A stretch of DNA of 64,000 bases from Nitratireductor basaltis (GTDB taxonomy: Bacteria; Pseudomonadota; Alphaproteobacteria; Rhizobiales; Rhizobiaceae). Both the position numbers and the translations under genes were made by a program. The DNA lies in NCBI RefSeq assembly GCF_000733725.1, contig NZ_JMQM01000001.1, positions 2,108,001-2,172,000 on the forward strand. The letters are read 5' to 3'. Of this stretch, positions 48,168 to 59,979 are shown piece after piece. The notes under the pieces were generated by a model that ran no database searches, was not told where the DNA came from, and saw only the letters and a list, made by a program, of their open reading frames with translations. Position 1 is the stretch's first letter, and each line of letters starts with the position of its first letter.

Positions 48168-49862
48168 ATGAACAGCCTGATCGTCAACAATCCGCGCCTG
48201 CCGCGGCTCTCTTCCCTGCCCCGACGACGCCAAGGCCGTGCGGGGCTTGTTGCTGCGGGAATGGTGGCCGCCGTGGTCCTGTTGCCGATCCTGACGATCA
48301 TTGCAGTCGCGCTGACCTCAAGCGGCGAGGACTGGCCGCATCTCCTGCGATATGTTCTTCCAAACGCGCTTTCGACCACCTTCGTCCTGCTCCTGATGGT
48401 CGGGGTCGGAACGAGCGTGATCGGTGTCGCCACGGCGTGGCTGGTTGTTGCCTATGACTTTCCGTTGCGCCGGTTCATGGCCTGGGCTCTGGTGCTTCCG
48501 CTTGCGGTACCGCCCTATCTTGCGGCTTACGCCCATGCGGAGTTCTTTCACTTCGTGGGCCCTGTCCAGAGCATGATCCGTGCGTGGTTCGGCTTCACGC
48601 GGCCTGCCGATTACTGGTTTCCGGACATCCGCTCCACCTGGGGCGCGGCTCTTGTGCTGGCCTCGGTCACCTATCCCTATGTCTATCTGACCACGCGCGT
48701 CGTATTTCTCATGCAGGGGCGCAATATCGCCGACGTTGCGCGCACATTGGGTGCGGGACCATCGCGCGTGTTCTGGCGCGTGCTTCTGCCTGTCGCCCGC
48801 CCGGCCATCGCTGCCGGTGTTGCGCTGGTCCTGATGGAGACGCTCAATGATTTCGGTGCCGTCCAACATCTCGGTGTGAACACGCTTACCTTCGCGGTCT
48901 ATTCGACCTGGCTCAACCGCGGGAGCCTGGAAGGTGCTGCACAGATTGCACTGGTGATGCTGGTCTTCGTGATCTTCATGATCGTGATGGAGCAAGGCGC
49001 ACGTCACCGGCAGCGCTTTCACAGTGCCCGCGCCACACAGATGAAGGCGCGCCCACCGCGCATCAAGCTTGGCAGATGGGCTAGCATGGGCGCCATCGTC
49101 GCGACCGGCGCACCGCTCGCATTCGGTTTTGGCATTCCGCTCTACATCTTCACCGACTACGCGGCGAACAGGCTTCATCAATTTGCCGATCCAAGATTGG
49201 TGGAAGCGTTCGTCACGACCGTCGTGGCCTCTTCGGCAACCGCAATCGTGGCCGTGGGCGCGGCCATCGCGCTCATCTTCTCGCTGCGAATGCGCCGTTC
49301 GCGCTGGACACTTGCCCTCACCCGCATTGCCACTGCAGGCTATGCGATGCCTGGCACGATACTGGCGCTCGGGCTTCTTCTGTCACTGGCGCGCTTCGAC
49401 AACACGCTTGACAGCTTCCTGCGGGCCCAGTTCGGCATCTCAAGCGGCCTCATTCTTTCGGGCACCGCGGCTGCGGTGGTGCTGGGTTGCGCCATCCGCT
49501 TCCTGGCGCTTGCGGAAGGAGCAGTGCAGTCAGGCCTGATGAAATTGCCGCCAAACATCGATGAAGCCGCACGCAGTCTCGGCAAGACGGCAGCAGGCAG
49601 TGCGCGCGCCGTTCTTCTGCCGCTTGTGCGCCCGGCCATCGCAACTGCGGCAATCCTCGTTTTCGTCGATACGGCGAAGGAGCTTTCCGCCACGATCCTG
49701 TTGCGGCCATTCGGCTTCAACACGCTTGCCACCCATGTCTACGAGAATGCCTCGCGTGGTGCCGTGGAAGAAGGTGCTGTTGCAGCACTGATGATCGTGG
49801 TGACAGCCATGGTGCCGGTCATATTGCTGTCCGGCCGCCTGATGCAGGACCGCGACGCCTGA
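48168..49862 (+). CDS. fbpB: Fe(3+) ABC transporter permease (fused two-domain FbpB type)
   Basis: A 564-residue inner-membrane protein with two homologous permease halves, each with about six transmembrane helices and an EAA-type loop (half 1 ADVARTLGAGPSRVFWRVLL; half 2 IDEAARSLGKTAAGSARAVL). It forms the channel for iron from FbpA. No ATPase gene follows; the next gene is convergent. The start at 48168 was chosen because the extension to 48141 has no ribosome site. Confidence 0.9.
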   Translation: MNSLIVNNPRLPRLSSLPRRRQGRAGLVAAGMVAAVVLLPILTIIAVALTSSGEDWPHLLRYVLPNALSTTFVLLLMVGVGTSVIGVATAWLVVAYDFPLRRFMAWALVLPLAVPPYLAAYAHAEFFHFVGPVQSMIRAWFGFTRPADYWFPDIRSTWGAALVLASVTYPYVYLTTRVVFLMQGRNIADVARTLGAGPSRVFWRVLLPVARPAIAAGVALVLMETLNDFGAVQHLGVNTLTFAVYSTWLNRGSLEGAAQIALVMLVFVIFMIVMEQGARHRQRFHSARATQMKARPPRIKLGRWASMGAIVATGAPLAFGFGIPLYIFTDYAANRLHQFADPRLVEAFVTTVVASSATAIVAVGAAIALIFSLRMRRSRWTLALTRIATAGYAMPGTILALGLLLSLARFDNTLDSFLRAQFGISSGLILSGTAAAVVLGCAIRFLALAEGAVQSGLMKLPPNIDEAARSLGKTAAGSARAVLLPLVRPAIATAAILVFVDTAKELSATILLRPFGFNTLATHVYENASRGAVEEGAVAALMIVVTAMVPVILLSGRLMQDRDA

Positions 49863-49876
49863 GCTATCCTTCGCTT

Positions 49877-49909
49877 GAAAAAAGAAAACGCCCCTGACTT
49901 GCAGAGGCG
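49877..49909 (-). terminator. Probable terminator of the acetoacetyl-CoA synthetase gene
   Basis: On the minus strand CGCCTCTGCAAGTCAGGGGCG forms an imperfect hairpin followed by TTTTCTTTTTT, 198 bases past the stop. The stem has a mismatch, so confidence is moderate. Confidence 0.6.
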
Positions 49910-50106
49910 CTGAATAAACGGGGTAATGCTGTCAAAACTCAAACCTGTGGCCGACCGGATCGGTGGGGTCGGGGGTTCCATCAAGTTGTCCACGATCATT
50001 GACTTGATACCCTAATACGACCTTGCCGGAACAGTGAGAATTTTACCATTTGGTCAAATGTCTGAACTCTCGGTAAATTTTTGGCGCAAGACTTCGTTTA
50101 CCATGA

Positions 50107-52065
<1,959 letters not shown>

Positions 52066-52347
52066 TCTCAACTCCTCCGATGATCTGTCTGAGAGGGTTA
52101 TGCCGCGCTGCCCTTAAGGATGCAATCGCATGCGGCATGGGCGCAAAGCACGTTCAATGTGCCGCTAAGCGGTGCAAAAGCGCCTGTGGAACAGAGGGGT
52201 TCCTTCACAAGTGTCACATGTTGCAATAAACCGTTTACCGAACCGCAAGATGCACGGCGGCAAGATCGCGCATCCGCGGCCATATCGGGCGATGGGCCAT
52301 GTGCCGGAAATTCGTCAGGCAGCAGGCTTACGAACAAGGAAACGCGC

Positions 52348-54168
52348 GTGTCACTGGCAAGAAAAGCTGCGTGGTCAACCGGCATAGTTGTCGTGATCGC
52401 GCTTCTTCTGATGGTCGGACTGCCGCTGATCGCCTCCACCCAGATCGTGCGCGACGGCATTGCCAACCAGATGAGTTCCTGGAGCGGCTATCGTGTGCGG
52501 CTGGACGATACCCCGGAAATCGAAGTGTGGCCGACCTTTCGTGCCGTGCTCAACGATGTAACGCTGCTCGACTGGAACACCCGCGATCCACAGCCCGTCG
52601 TCGAGGCGGTGCGTGTGGAGGTGGAGCTTTCAGCCCTGGCTGCCTTGCGGGGCGACGTGGTCTTCACCCGGATGCGGTTCATCCGTCCCCTGGTGCGGCT
52701 TCATGGTGACCGCCGCGGCTATCACCTGCCTTCACCGCGAGACTGGGGACGACTTGCACGCTCGGTCGAGCAGGCCGAGCAGATGGTCGCGCAAAATGGC
52801 GAGGCGCCTGCAGCACGTGCCCTGCCCGATGACCCGCTTGGTGCCATCGAATTCGTGGATGGCCGCGTGATCGGCGCCCAGAGCGGCACCACGCAGGAAC
52901 TGATCACTTCGCTTTCGGGAACGCTCGACTGGCCGGCTCTCAATCGGCAGGCCTCGCTCAATGCGAAAGGGATCTGGCGGGGCGAGGCCGTCGATGTTCA
53001 GGTTTCATCCGCACAACCGCTACTGCTGCTGGCCGGCAGCAGCGCGGCTGTGGATCTTTCGGTGCGATCTTCGCCACTCAACCTTTCCTTCAAAGGCACC
53101 GCCAACCTCTCGGGTGTCGACTTTTTCGACGGCGACCTGTCAGCCTCCACGCCTTCCCTCGGGCGCGTCATGGAATGGATGCAGGGCGTTCCTGCGGGTG
53201 CAAACCGGGTGGGGCCCGTATCCATCGCCGCACGCATGACCGGCCAGAATGACCGGCTGAAATTCGAGAATGCAGCACTGACCGTGGATGAAAGCTCCGC
53301 AAAGGGCCTGCTGGAGATCGCGTTCGAACAGGGCGAGCCAAGCATCAGCGGCACACTCGCCTTCGATCAACTCAATCTGCGCAGCACGCTGAACACGTTC
53401 GCTGCAAGTCATGTCGCGGTCGCAGCCAGGGACGGGGAAGGAAGCGTTGATCAGAGGATCAACGTGGATATGCGTTTTTCAGTGGTCAACGCGACTTACG
53501 GCTCGATCGCGCTTGCCAATGTCGCCGCGGCTGCGAAGTCACGAGACGGGTTGGCAACATTTGACATCTCCGATGCAACTGCCTTCGGTGGATCGCTGCA
53601 GATGGGACTTCGCGTGGACCGGACAGGCTCGTTCGACACCCTGGAAGTCAGCTTCAGCGGAGAGCAGGTGGACACGGCCATGCTGGCGCAGAAACTGCAG
53701 GTGAGTGCGCTTCTGCCCCGCGCGCGCGGGTCCTTCTCGTTGTCGCTCAAGGGCACCGGCAGGACGCTGGACGAAATTCTGTCGTCGGCCGACGGCAACA
53801 TTACTGCCGAATTCGGGAAGGGTGAGATACCAGGCATTCACCTGCCCAGTTTCATGCAGCTTTCCGAGCGCGGCGACTTCTTTGCGCTCTCCGAAATTTC
53901 AGAAGGTGCCCTGCCCGTGGACACGGCACGGCTGAAAGCCACCGTGAGGCGCGGGGTGGCGGATATCGAAACGGCAGAAGCACGTTCTCCATCGCATGTG
54001 CTGGAACTGGACGGCCTGGTGCCTTTCGCCGGCCGTGGCCTTGCACTTTATGGCACGCTAACGGATGAGCGCACACCGGAGGCAGCACCGCTCATGTTCT
54101 TTGTCGGCGGATCGTGGGCCTCTCCCTTCATAGCGGCTTTCAATCCGGATGCGCCACGCGAGCAGTAA
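52348..54168 (+). CDS. AsmA-family outer-membrane assembly/lipid-transport protein
   Basis: A 606-residue protein with an N-terminal membrane anchor (residues about 8-30, GIVVVIALLLMVGLPLIAST) and long AsmA-like beta-rich periplasmic part. Family features include the N-terminal MSSWSGYRVRLDDTPEIEVW and a C-terminal domain with LLPRARGSFSLSLKGTGRTL and DGNITAEFGKGEIPGIHLP. AsmA-like proteins form bridges for phospholipid transport or affect LPS assembly. GTG at 52348 has AAGGAA upstream; upstream codons are not conserved-looking. Confidence 0.85.
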   Translation: MSLARKAAWSTGIVVVIALLLMVGLPLIASTQIVRDGIANQMSSWSGYRVRLDDTPEIEVWPTFRAVLNDVTLLDWNTRDPQPVVEAVRVEVELSALAALRGDVVFTRMRFIRPLVRLHGDRRGYHLPSPRDWGRLARSVEQAEQMVAQNGEAPAARALPDDPLGAIEFVDGRVIGAQSGTTQELITSLSGTLDWPALNRQASLNAKGIWRGEAVDVQVSSAQPLLLLAGSSAAVDLSVRSSPLNLSFKGTANLSGVDFFDGDLSASTPSLGRVMEWMQGVPAGANRVGPVSIAARMTGQNDRLKFENAALTVDESSAKGLLEIAFEQGEPSISGTLAFDQLNLRSTLNTFAASHVAVAARDGEGSVDQRINVDMRFSVVNATYGSIALANVAAAAKSRDGLATFDISDATAFGGSLQMGLRVDRTGSFDTLEVSFSGEQVDTAMLAQKLQVSALLPRARGSFSLSLKGTGRTLDEILSSADGNITAEFGKGEIPGIHLPSFMQLSERGDFFALSEISEGALPVDTARLKATVRRGVADIETAEARSPSHVLELDGLVPFAGRGLALYGTLTDERTPEAAPLMFFVGGSWASPFIAAFNPDAPREQ

Positions 54169-54209
54169 ACGCGGCTCGCGCAGTCTCGCGTCAAAGACCG
54201 CAGTCTGTC

Positions 54210-55022
54210 TCAGGCATATGCCGCCTCGTCACGACGGCGGATCACCTCGCGGCGCTTGTTGACGAGTGAAGCTGCGATCACGCCTACCGTCACAATGCCG
54301 ATCAGGATGGTGCAGATTGCATTGATTTCCGGCGTCACGCCGAGCCGGACCTGGCTGTAGATCTTCATCGGCAGCGTCGTTGCGCCGGGACCTGAGGTGA
54401 AGCTCGCGATCACCAGATCATCTAGGGAAAGCGTGAAGGCAAGCATCCAGCCAGAAATGACAGCGGGCATGATGACTGGCAGCGTGACCTGGAAAAAGGC
54501 CCGCGTCGGCGTGGCGCCGAGATCGAGTGCGGCCTCTTCAAGCGAGCGATCAAAGGAAATCAGACGCGACTGCACCACCACGGCAACGAAACACATCGAG
54601 AAGGTGATGTGGGCGATGGTCACCGTTGCGAAACCGCGATCGAAGTTGATCGCGACGAAGAGCAACAGCAGCGACAGGCCGGTTATGACTTCAGGCATGA
54701 CAAGCGGGGCGAAGACCATGCCGGAGAACAGCAGGCGTCCACGAAAACGCGTGTAACGCGTGAGCGCAAGTGCGGCCATCGTGCCGAGCACGGTCGCAAT
54801 ACTTGCGGACAAAAAGGCCACACGCGCGGTCACCCAGGCGGCATCCATCAGGCCCTGATTGGAGAAGAGCTGCACGTACCACTTCGTAGAGAAGCCGGCC
54901 CATACAGTGACCAGGCGGGACTCGTTGAACGAGAAAATGACCAGCAGCAGGATGGGCAGGTAGAGAAAGGCAAAGCCCAGGACCAGTGCTGCGATGTTGA
55001 AACGCCCCCAGGTGCCGGCCAT
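54210..55022 (-). CDS. potI: Putrescine/spermidine ABC transporter permease PotI
   Basis: The 270-residue inner-membrane subunit has six transmembrane helices and the EAA loop with EEAALDLGATPTRAFFQVTL. With PotH it forms the channel for polyamines. The sequence SFNESRLVTVWAGFSTKWYV is typical of PotI. It starts two bases after the potH stop and is last of the operon. Confidence 0.93.
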   Translation of the reverse strand: MAGTWGRFNIAALVLGFAFLYLPILLLVIFSFNESRLVTVWAGFSTKWYVQLFSNQGLMDAAWVTARVAFLSASIATVLGTMAALALTRYTRFRGRLLFSGMVFAPLVMPEVITGLSLLLLFVAINFDRGFATVTIAHITFSMCFVAVVVQSRLISFDRSLEEAALDLGATPTRAFFQVTLPVIMPAVISGWMLAFTLSLDDLVIASFTSGPGATTLPMKIYSQVRLGVTPEINAICTILIGIVTVGVIAASLVNKRREVIRRRDEAAYA

Positions 55023-55024
55023 GA

Positions 55025-55936
55025 TCAGGCTCCCTTTTCCTGCGAGCGCGCCTGAGCACGCTGGAAGAAGACAATCGGCACGACGAGGATCAGCAGGAGC
55101 ACGATGGCTACGGCCGACGACACGGGCCAGTCACGATTGGCGAAGAACTCGTTCCACAATGTCTTGCCGATCATGAGCGTGCGCGAGCCCCCAAGCAGAT
55201 CCGGGATCACGAATTCGCCAACGGCTGGAATAAAGACGAGCATGCAGCCCGCGACCACGCCCGGCAGCGACAGTGGGAAGGTGATCTTCCAGAATGAGCT
55301 CAATGGCGGACAACCGAGATCCTGTGCGGCCTCGATCAGCGATTGGTCCATCTTCTCCAGGGTCGCATAGAGCGGCAGCACCATGAAGGGCAGATAGGAA
55401 TAGACGATACCGATATAGATCGCGGTCGAGGTGTTCAGGATCACCAGCGGCTGATCGATGATGCCGATGAAGAGAAGGAACTGGTTGAGCAGGCCTTCCG
55501 TCTTCAGGATTCCGATCCAGGCATAGACGCGGATAAGGAAGCTGGTCCAGAAAGGCAGGATGACAAGCATCAGCAGGATCGGACGCAGATTTTCAGGTGC
55601 GCGCGCCATCGCATAGGCCATGGGATAACCCACCAGAAGCGTCAGAACGGTGGAGACGCCCGCAATCCAGAGACTCGAGAGATAGGAATTGATGTAGAGC
55701 GCGTCTTCGGTGAGCCAGAGATAGTTGGAAAACGACATCTCGCTCAAGCCCGCCCAAAGCCCGCTCAGCCCCTCCGACAGGTCGAAGGTCGGGGTGTAGG
55801 GCGGCATGGCGATCGCGGGCTGCGACAGCGAAATCTTGAAGACGATAAAGAAGGGAACAAGAAAGAAGATCAGCAGCCACAGATAAGGGACTGCGATCAC
55901 GACCCGGTTGAGGAGTGCACTGGTCAGGCTCTTCAT
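55025..55936 (-). CDS. potH: Putrescine/spermidine ABC transporter permease PotH
   Basis: A 303-residue permease with six transmembrane helices, an N-terminal VVIAVPYLWLLIFFLVPFFI segment and the EAA loop IEAAQDLGCPPLSSFWKITF. It pairs with PotI. The gene lies three bases after potG. Confidence 0.93.
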   Translation of the reverse strand: MKSLTSALLNRVVIAVPYLWLLIFFLVPFFIVFKISLSQPAIAMPPYTPTFDLSEGLSGLWAGLSEMSFSNYLWLTEDALYINSYLSSLWIAGVSTVLTLLVGYPMAYAMARAPENLRPILLMLVILPFWTSFLIRVYAWIGILKTEGLLNQFLLFIGIIDQPLVILNTSTAIYIGIVYSYLPFMVLPLYATLEKMDQSLIEAAQDLGCPPLSSFWKITFPLSLPGVVAGCMLVFIPAVGEFVIPDLLGGSRTLMIGKTLWNEFFANRDWPVSSAVAIVLLLILVVPIVFFQRAQARSQEKGA

Positions 55937-55939
55937 GAG

Positions 55940-57076
55940 CTAGCGCACCAGCACGACGCCGGCATCGGCGGGGAAGGAAACGAATGCGCGATCATGCCAG
56001 GTCAGCGGGTCTTCCAGCCGGCGCAGGCTGTTGACGCTTGAAGCCTTCACTATCCGCCCGTCATCGAGCTTGACATTGTAGATGGTCATGTCGCCGAGAT
56101 AGGCGATGTCCCACACCTCGCCTTCCAGAACATTGTCGGCTTCGGGCCGCTTGCTGGAGATGCGAATCTTCTCGGGACGTATTGCGAGCCAGGCCCTGTG
56201 GCCATCGATATCTTCGGGCGCATGGCTGGAGACGAGGCGCGTGCCGGCTTCATCCGTCAGCGTGACCCCCTCGCTTCCGTTGCGCGCAACATCGCCCTCG
56301 AACATGTTGATGGAACCCACGAAGTCGGCGACAAATCGAGAGGCAGGTGCCTCATAGATCTCAGGTGGGGTGGCGACCTGGAGTACCTGGCCCTTGTCCA
56401 TGATTGCGATGCGGTCAGCCATAGTCATGGCCTCTTCCTGATCATGGGTCACCACGATGAAGGTGAGGCCGAGATCCTGCTGCAGATCGACAAGCTCGAA
56501 CTGTGTTTCCTCGCGCAGCTTCTTGTCGAGCGCGCCCAGCGGCTCGTCGAGCAACAGCACCTTGGGGCGTTTGGCGAGCGAACGGGCCAGTGCCACGCGC
56601 TGACGCTGCCCGCCTGAAAGCTGATGCGGCTTGCGTTTGGCGAATTGCTCCAGCTTCACCAGCTTGAGCATCTGCGCCACGCGCTCGGCGATCTGCGGCT
56701 TCGGCATGCCGTCCTGTTTCAGCCCGAAGGCTATATTGGCTTCAACACTCATATGCGGGAAGAGTGCATAGGACTGGAACATCATGTTCACGGGCCGCTT
56801 GTATGGCGGGATACCCGCAAGGTCCTGACCGTCCAGCAGGATGCGCCCCTCGCTTGGCTGCTCGAAACCGCCCAGCATGCGCAGCAAGGTGGACTTGCCG
56901 CAGCCCGACGCGCCAAGAAGCGCGAAGAACTCCCGCTCGTAAATATCGAGTGAAAGATTGTCGACGGCAGTGAAGTCGCCGAAGCGCTTGGTCACATTCT
57001 CGAAGCGGATGTAGGGTTTAGCATTTTCATCCGCCCATGGCGCAAAAGTTCTGCGCGTGCTGCCAAGCGATGTCAT
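55940..57076 (-). CDS. potG: Putrescine/spermidine ABC transporter ATPase PotG
   Basis: The 378-residue ATPase has Walker A GASGCGKST, the signature LSGGQRQRVALARSLAKRPK, Walker B VLLLDEPLGALD and the H-loop VVTHDQEEAMTMADRI. The C-terminal TOBE part (AWLAIRPEKIRIS) senses regulation. It powers polyamine import through PotHI. It lies between potF (63 bases upstream) and potH. Confidence 0.95.
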   Translation of the reverse strand: MTSLGSTRRTFAPWADENAKPYIRFENVTKRFGDFTAVDNLSLDIYEREFFALLGASGCGKSTLLRMLGGFEQPSEGRILLDGQDLAGIPPYKRPVNMMFQSYALFPHMSVEANIAFGLKQDGMPKPQIAERVAQMLKLVKLEQFAKRKPHQLSGGQRQRVALARSLAKRPKVLLLDEPLGALDKKLREETQFELVDLQQDLGLTFIVVTHDQEEAMTMADRIAIMDKGQVLQVATPPEIYEAPASRFVADFVGSINMFEGDVARNGSEGVTLTDEAGTRLVSSHAPEDIDGHRAWLAIRPEKIRISSKRPEADNVLEGEVWDIAYLGDMTIYNVKLDDGRIVKASSVNSLRRLEDPLTWHDRAFVSFPADAGVVLVR

Positions 57077-57139
57077 TCACTGCTCCGATAGAAACCAAGA
57101 AGAGAGGGCGGAGCCAGAAGCCCCGCCCATTGCACCTGA

Positions 57140-58234
57140 TTACTGGCCTGTCGTCACCTTGGTCCAGCTGCGTGTGATGGTACGCTGCTCGCGCGGATTT
57201 GGCGGCGTGGTGGTGAAAAGCTTGGCCATCACGTCTTCCGGCGGATAGACGGCCGGATCACCGATCACCTCTTCGTCCAGAAGTTCCTGGGAGGCCTTGT
57301 TGCCATTGGCGTAGTAGACGTAGTTGGTCGCTTTCGCGATCACGTCGGGGCGCATGATGTAGTTGATGAATTCGTGGGCCTCTTCCACATGCGGGGCGTC
57401 GGCAGGGATGGCCATCTGGTCAAACCACATCTGCGCACCCTGTTGCGGGATCGAGTATTTTACCACGACGCCCTGATCCGCCTCCGCGGCACGGTCACGC
57501 GCCTGGAAGACGTCACCGGACCAGCCGACAGCGAGGCAGATGTCGCCATTGGCCAGAGCGTTGATATATTCGGAGGAGTGGAATTTGCGGATATGCGGAC
57601 GAATTGCCAGCAGGGCTTCTTCCGCCTTCGCAATCGCTTCGGGATCACGTGCATCGGGATCCTCGCCGAGATAGTTGAGCGCGGCGGGGATCATCTCCGC
57701 GGGCGCATTGAGCATATGCACGCCGCAGTCCGCCAGCTTTTCAAGCTTCTCGGGATCAAACACGACATCCCAGTCGTCGATCGTGTCGGTGCCAAGGCGC
57801 TCCTCCACCATCTTGGCATTGTAGCCGATGCCGGTTGTGCCCCACATGTAGTTGATCGAGTACTCGTTGCCGGGATCATACTTCTCCGTACGCTCGGCGA
57901 TCATCTCCCACATCTTGTCGAGATTGGTCAGCTTGGACTTGTCCAGCTTCTGGAACACGCCGGCCTGGATCTGGCGGGCGAGAAATGTGCCCGTTGGCAC
58001 GACCACATCATAGCCCGTACCGCCGGCAAGCAGCTTGGTCTCGAGGATTTCGTTGGAATCGAAGACATCGTACTGAACCTTGATACCCGTCTCTTCGGTG
58101 AAGGCTTCAAGGATCGACTCGTCGATATAGTCGGACCAGTTGTAGACATTGACCACGCGGTCCTGCGCCTGTGCAGACAGTGCCATTGATGCCGCGAGTG
58201 CGGAGATGGCAGACAGAAGGGCAGCTTTTCTCAT
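57140..58234 (-). CDS. potF: Putrescine-binding periplasmic protein PotF
   Basis: A 364-residue protein with a signal peptide (cleavage near AQAQD, residue 23) and the PotF/PotD fold: VVNVYNWSDYIDESILEAFT, GYDVVVPTGTFLARQIQAG and SINYMWGTTGIGYN. Trp and Asp residues in these segments line the polyamine site in the family. GGGAG lies about eleven bases before ATG. It is next to puuA, so putrescine is the likely ligand. Confidence 0.94.
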   Translation of the reverse strand: MRKAALLSAISALAASMALSAQAQDRVVNVYNWSDYIDESILEAFTEETGIKVQYDVFDSNEILETKLLAGGTGYDVVVPTGTFLARQIQAGVFQKLDKSKLTNLDKMWEMIAERTEKYDPGNEYSINYMWGTTGIGYNAKMVEERLGTDTIDDWDVVFDPEKLEKLADCGVHMLNAPAEMIPAALNYLGEDPDARDPEAIAKAEEALLAIRPHIRKFHSSEYINALANGDICLAVGWSGDVFQARDRAAEADQGVVVKYSIPQQGAQMWFDQMAIPADAPHVEEAHEFINYIMRPDVIAKATNYVYYANGNKASQELLDEEVIGDPAVYPPEDVMAKLFTTTPPNPREQRTITRSWTKVTTGQ

Positions 58235-58357
58235 CGTCGGTATTACTCCCAGTGGCGGTGTTCCAGATGATGACGCCGTTTCAAATAGCGCGCTTTTTTC
58301 AAAAGCCTATTGTCGTTTTTGCAGTGCGACAAGCGGGAAATTACCGCCTGTCCAACC

Positions 58358-59791
58358 CTAGAGATAGGTTGTCCGCTCCAGCGGCGTGATCTCGCCCCAA
58401 AAGGCGATGATTTCCGCCCGCTTCAGGTCGCGATAGACCTTTGCAAGCAGCGGCCCCAATGCGCGATCGACGAATTTGGAACGCATGGTCAGTTGCAGGG
58501 CATCATCCATGTCGTCGGGAAGTTCCGGACCGGCCTCCGGATCATCATAGGCATTGCCCTCCACCATCGGCGGCGGGCGCAATCCGCCCTCTATGCCTTC
58601 GATCATGCCCTGAATGATGGCGCACATGACGAGATAGGGATTGGCATCGGCACCGGCGATGCGGTGCTCAACGCGCCGGTTTTCTTCGGTGGAGACGGGG
58701 ATGCGCAATGCGACCGAGCGGTTGTTCTCCGCCCATACCGCCCGCGTCGGGGCGTAGGAACCCGGGGTGATGCGCCGGAAGCCGTTCCATGTGTTGATGA
58801 AAAGCAGGAGCGACTCCGGCATTGTCGTCAGAAGACCGGCAACGGCGGCTTCCAGCTTTGAGCGGCCCTCGTCGCCCGCGAAGATGTTGTTGCCATCCGC
58901 GTCACACATGGATGCATGCACATGCATGCCATTGCCCGCATATTCCAGGAAAGGCTTGGCCATGAAGGTTGCCATCAGACCCTTGGCGCGTGCGCATCCA
59001 GTCACGATACGGCGCAGGATGATGACGTCATCGCAGGCCCGCAGCGCATCGCCACGATGCTTCAGATTGACCTCGAACTGGCCTGGTGCCGCTTCCTTGA
59101 TGATGGTGTCGATCGGCAGATTGTGCGCATCCGCGGCATCGCGGATCATGTCGAACAGTTCCTGATGCTCGGCAAGATCGTCCAGTCCGTACATGCGCAG
59201 CCGATCCGGCCCCGCCATCGCACCAACCGGTGCAGGCATGCCGTCGTCCCAATCTGTGCCCGGCTCAAGCAGATAGAACTCCAGCTCGAAGGCAACTGTC
59301 GGATAGAAGCCCTTTTCGTTGACCTCGGCGACCTTCTGCTTGAGCACCTGGCGTGCATCGGCCATATAGGGCTCGCCTTCAGGCGTGAATGTCTGAAGAA
59401 GCACCTGCGCCGTCTTGCGCTTGGCCCATGGCACGATGGCAAGCGAGCCACGTGTGGCGCGGCAATAGCCGTCCTGATCGCCTGTTTCGATGTGGAGGCC
59501 TGTTTCCTGCACTTCCCTGCCCCACACATCGAGCCCGTGCAGCGACATCGGGAAGTTGATGCCTTCCATATAGGCTTTCTTCAGGCTGTCGGCGGGAGAC
59601 CACTTGCCGCGTATGATGCCATTGGGATCCACCAGCAGAAATTCGACAGCCTCGAGATCGGGATGTTCGGCCACGAAGGCCCGGTATTCCGCCTCATGCT
59701 CGGGTGTCATGAAATCATATTCCGGCTCGGCTGGAGGAGTGGCCGGGGCGGAGCTTCCGCTTCCCGATCCACCGTTTGCTGCACCCGTCAT
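58358..59791 (-). CDS. puuA: Gamma-glutamylputrescine synthetase (glutamine synthetase family)
   Basis: A glutamine-synthetase fold of about 477 residues. FELEFYLLEPG and the glutamate-site GAMAGPDRLRMYGLDDLA lie in the N-terminal half, KPFLEYAGNGMHVHASM holds the ATP/metal residues, and ENRSVALRIP and GADANPYLVMCAI are conserved near the C-terminus. It attaches glutamate to putrescine, the first step of the Puu pathway. ATG 59791 (MTGAANGGSGSG) is my choice over 59893 because the extra 34 residues are low in complexity and poorly supported. It precedes potFGHI. Confidence 0.9.
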   Translation of the reverse strand: MTGAANGGSGSGSSAPATPPAEPEYDFMTPEHEAEYRAFVAEHPDLEAVEFLLVDPNGIIRGKWSPADSLKKAYMEGINFPMSLHGLDVWGREVQETGLHIETGDQDGYCRATRGSLAIVPWAKRKTAQVLLQTFTPEGEPYMADARQVLKQKVAEVNEKGFYPTVAFELEFYLLEPGTDWDDGMPAPVGAMAGPDRLRMYGLDDLAEHQELFDMIRDAADAHNLPIDTIIKEAAPGQFEVNLKHRGDALRACDDVIILRRIVTGCARAKGLMATFMAKPFLEYAGNGMHVHASMCDADGNNIFAGDEGRSKLEAAVAGLLTTMPESLLLFINTWNGFRRITPGSYAPTRAVWAENNRSVALRIPVSTEENRRVEHRIAGADANPYLVMCAIIQGMIEGIEGGLRPPPMVEGNAYDDPEAGPELPDDMDDALQLTMRSKFVDRALGPLLAKVYRDLKRAEIIAFWGEITPLERTTYL

Positions 59792-59979
59792 GGGCCGCTC
59801 GGTCTCGCTGTGGCGCAATTTGTTCCTGCTGGTTTGTTGATCTTCTGACGAAACCTGCTCCGCTTCGCATTGCCCTGTCAATGGCGAAGGCATGCCTTAA
59901 ATACGAAGTTTATACGTAACGCTGTTGCAAGCCTCTCTGCCGCATGATCGCATGGGGACAGGACCGATGGGGGAGTAAG

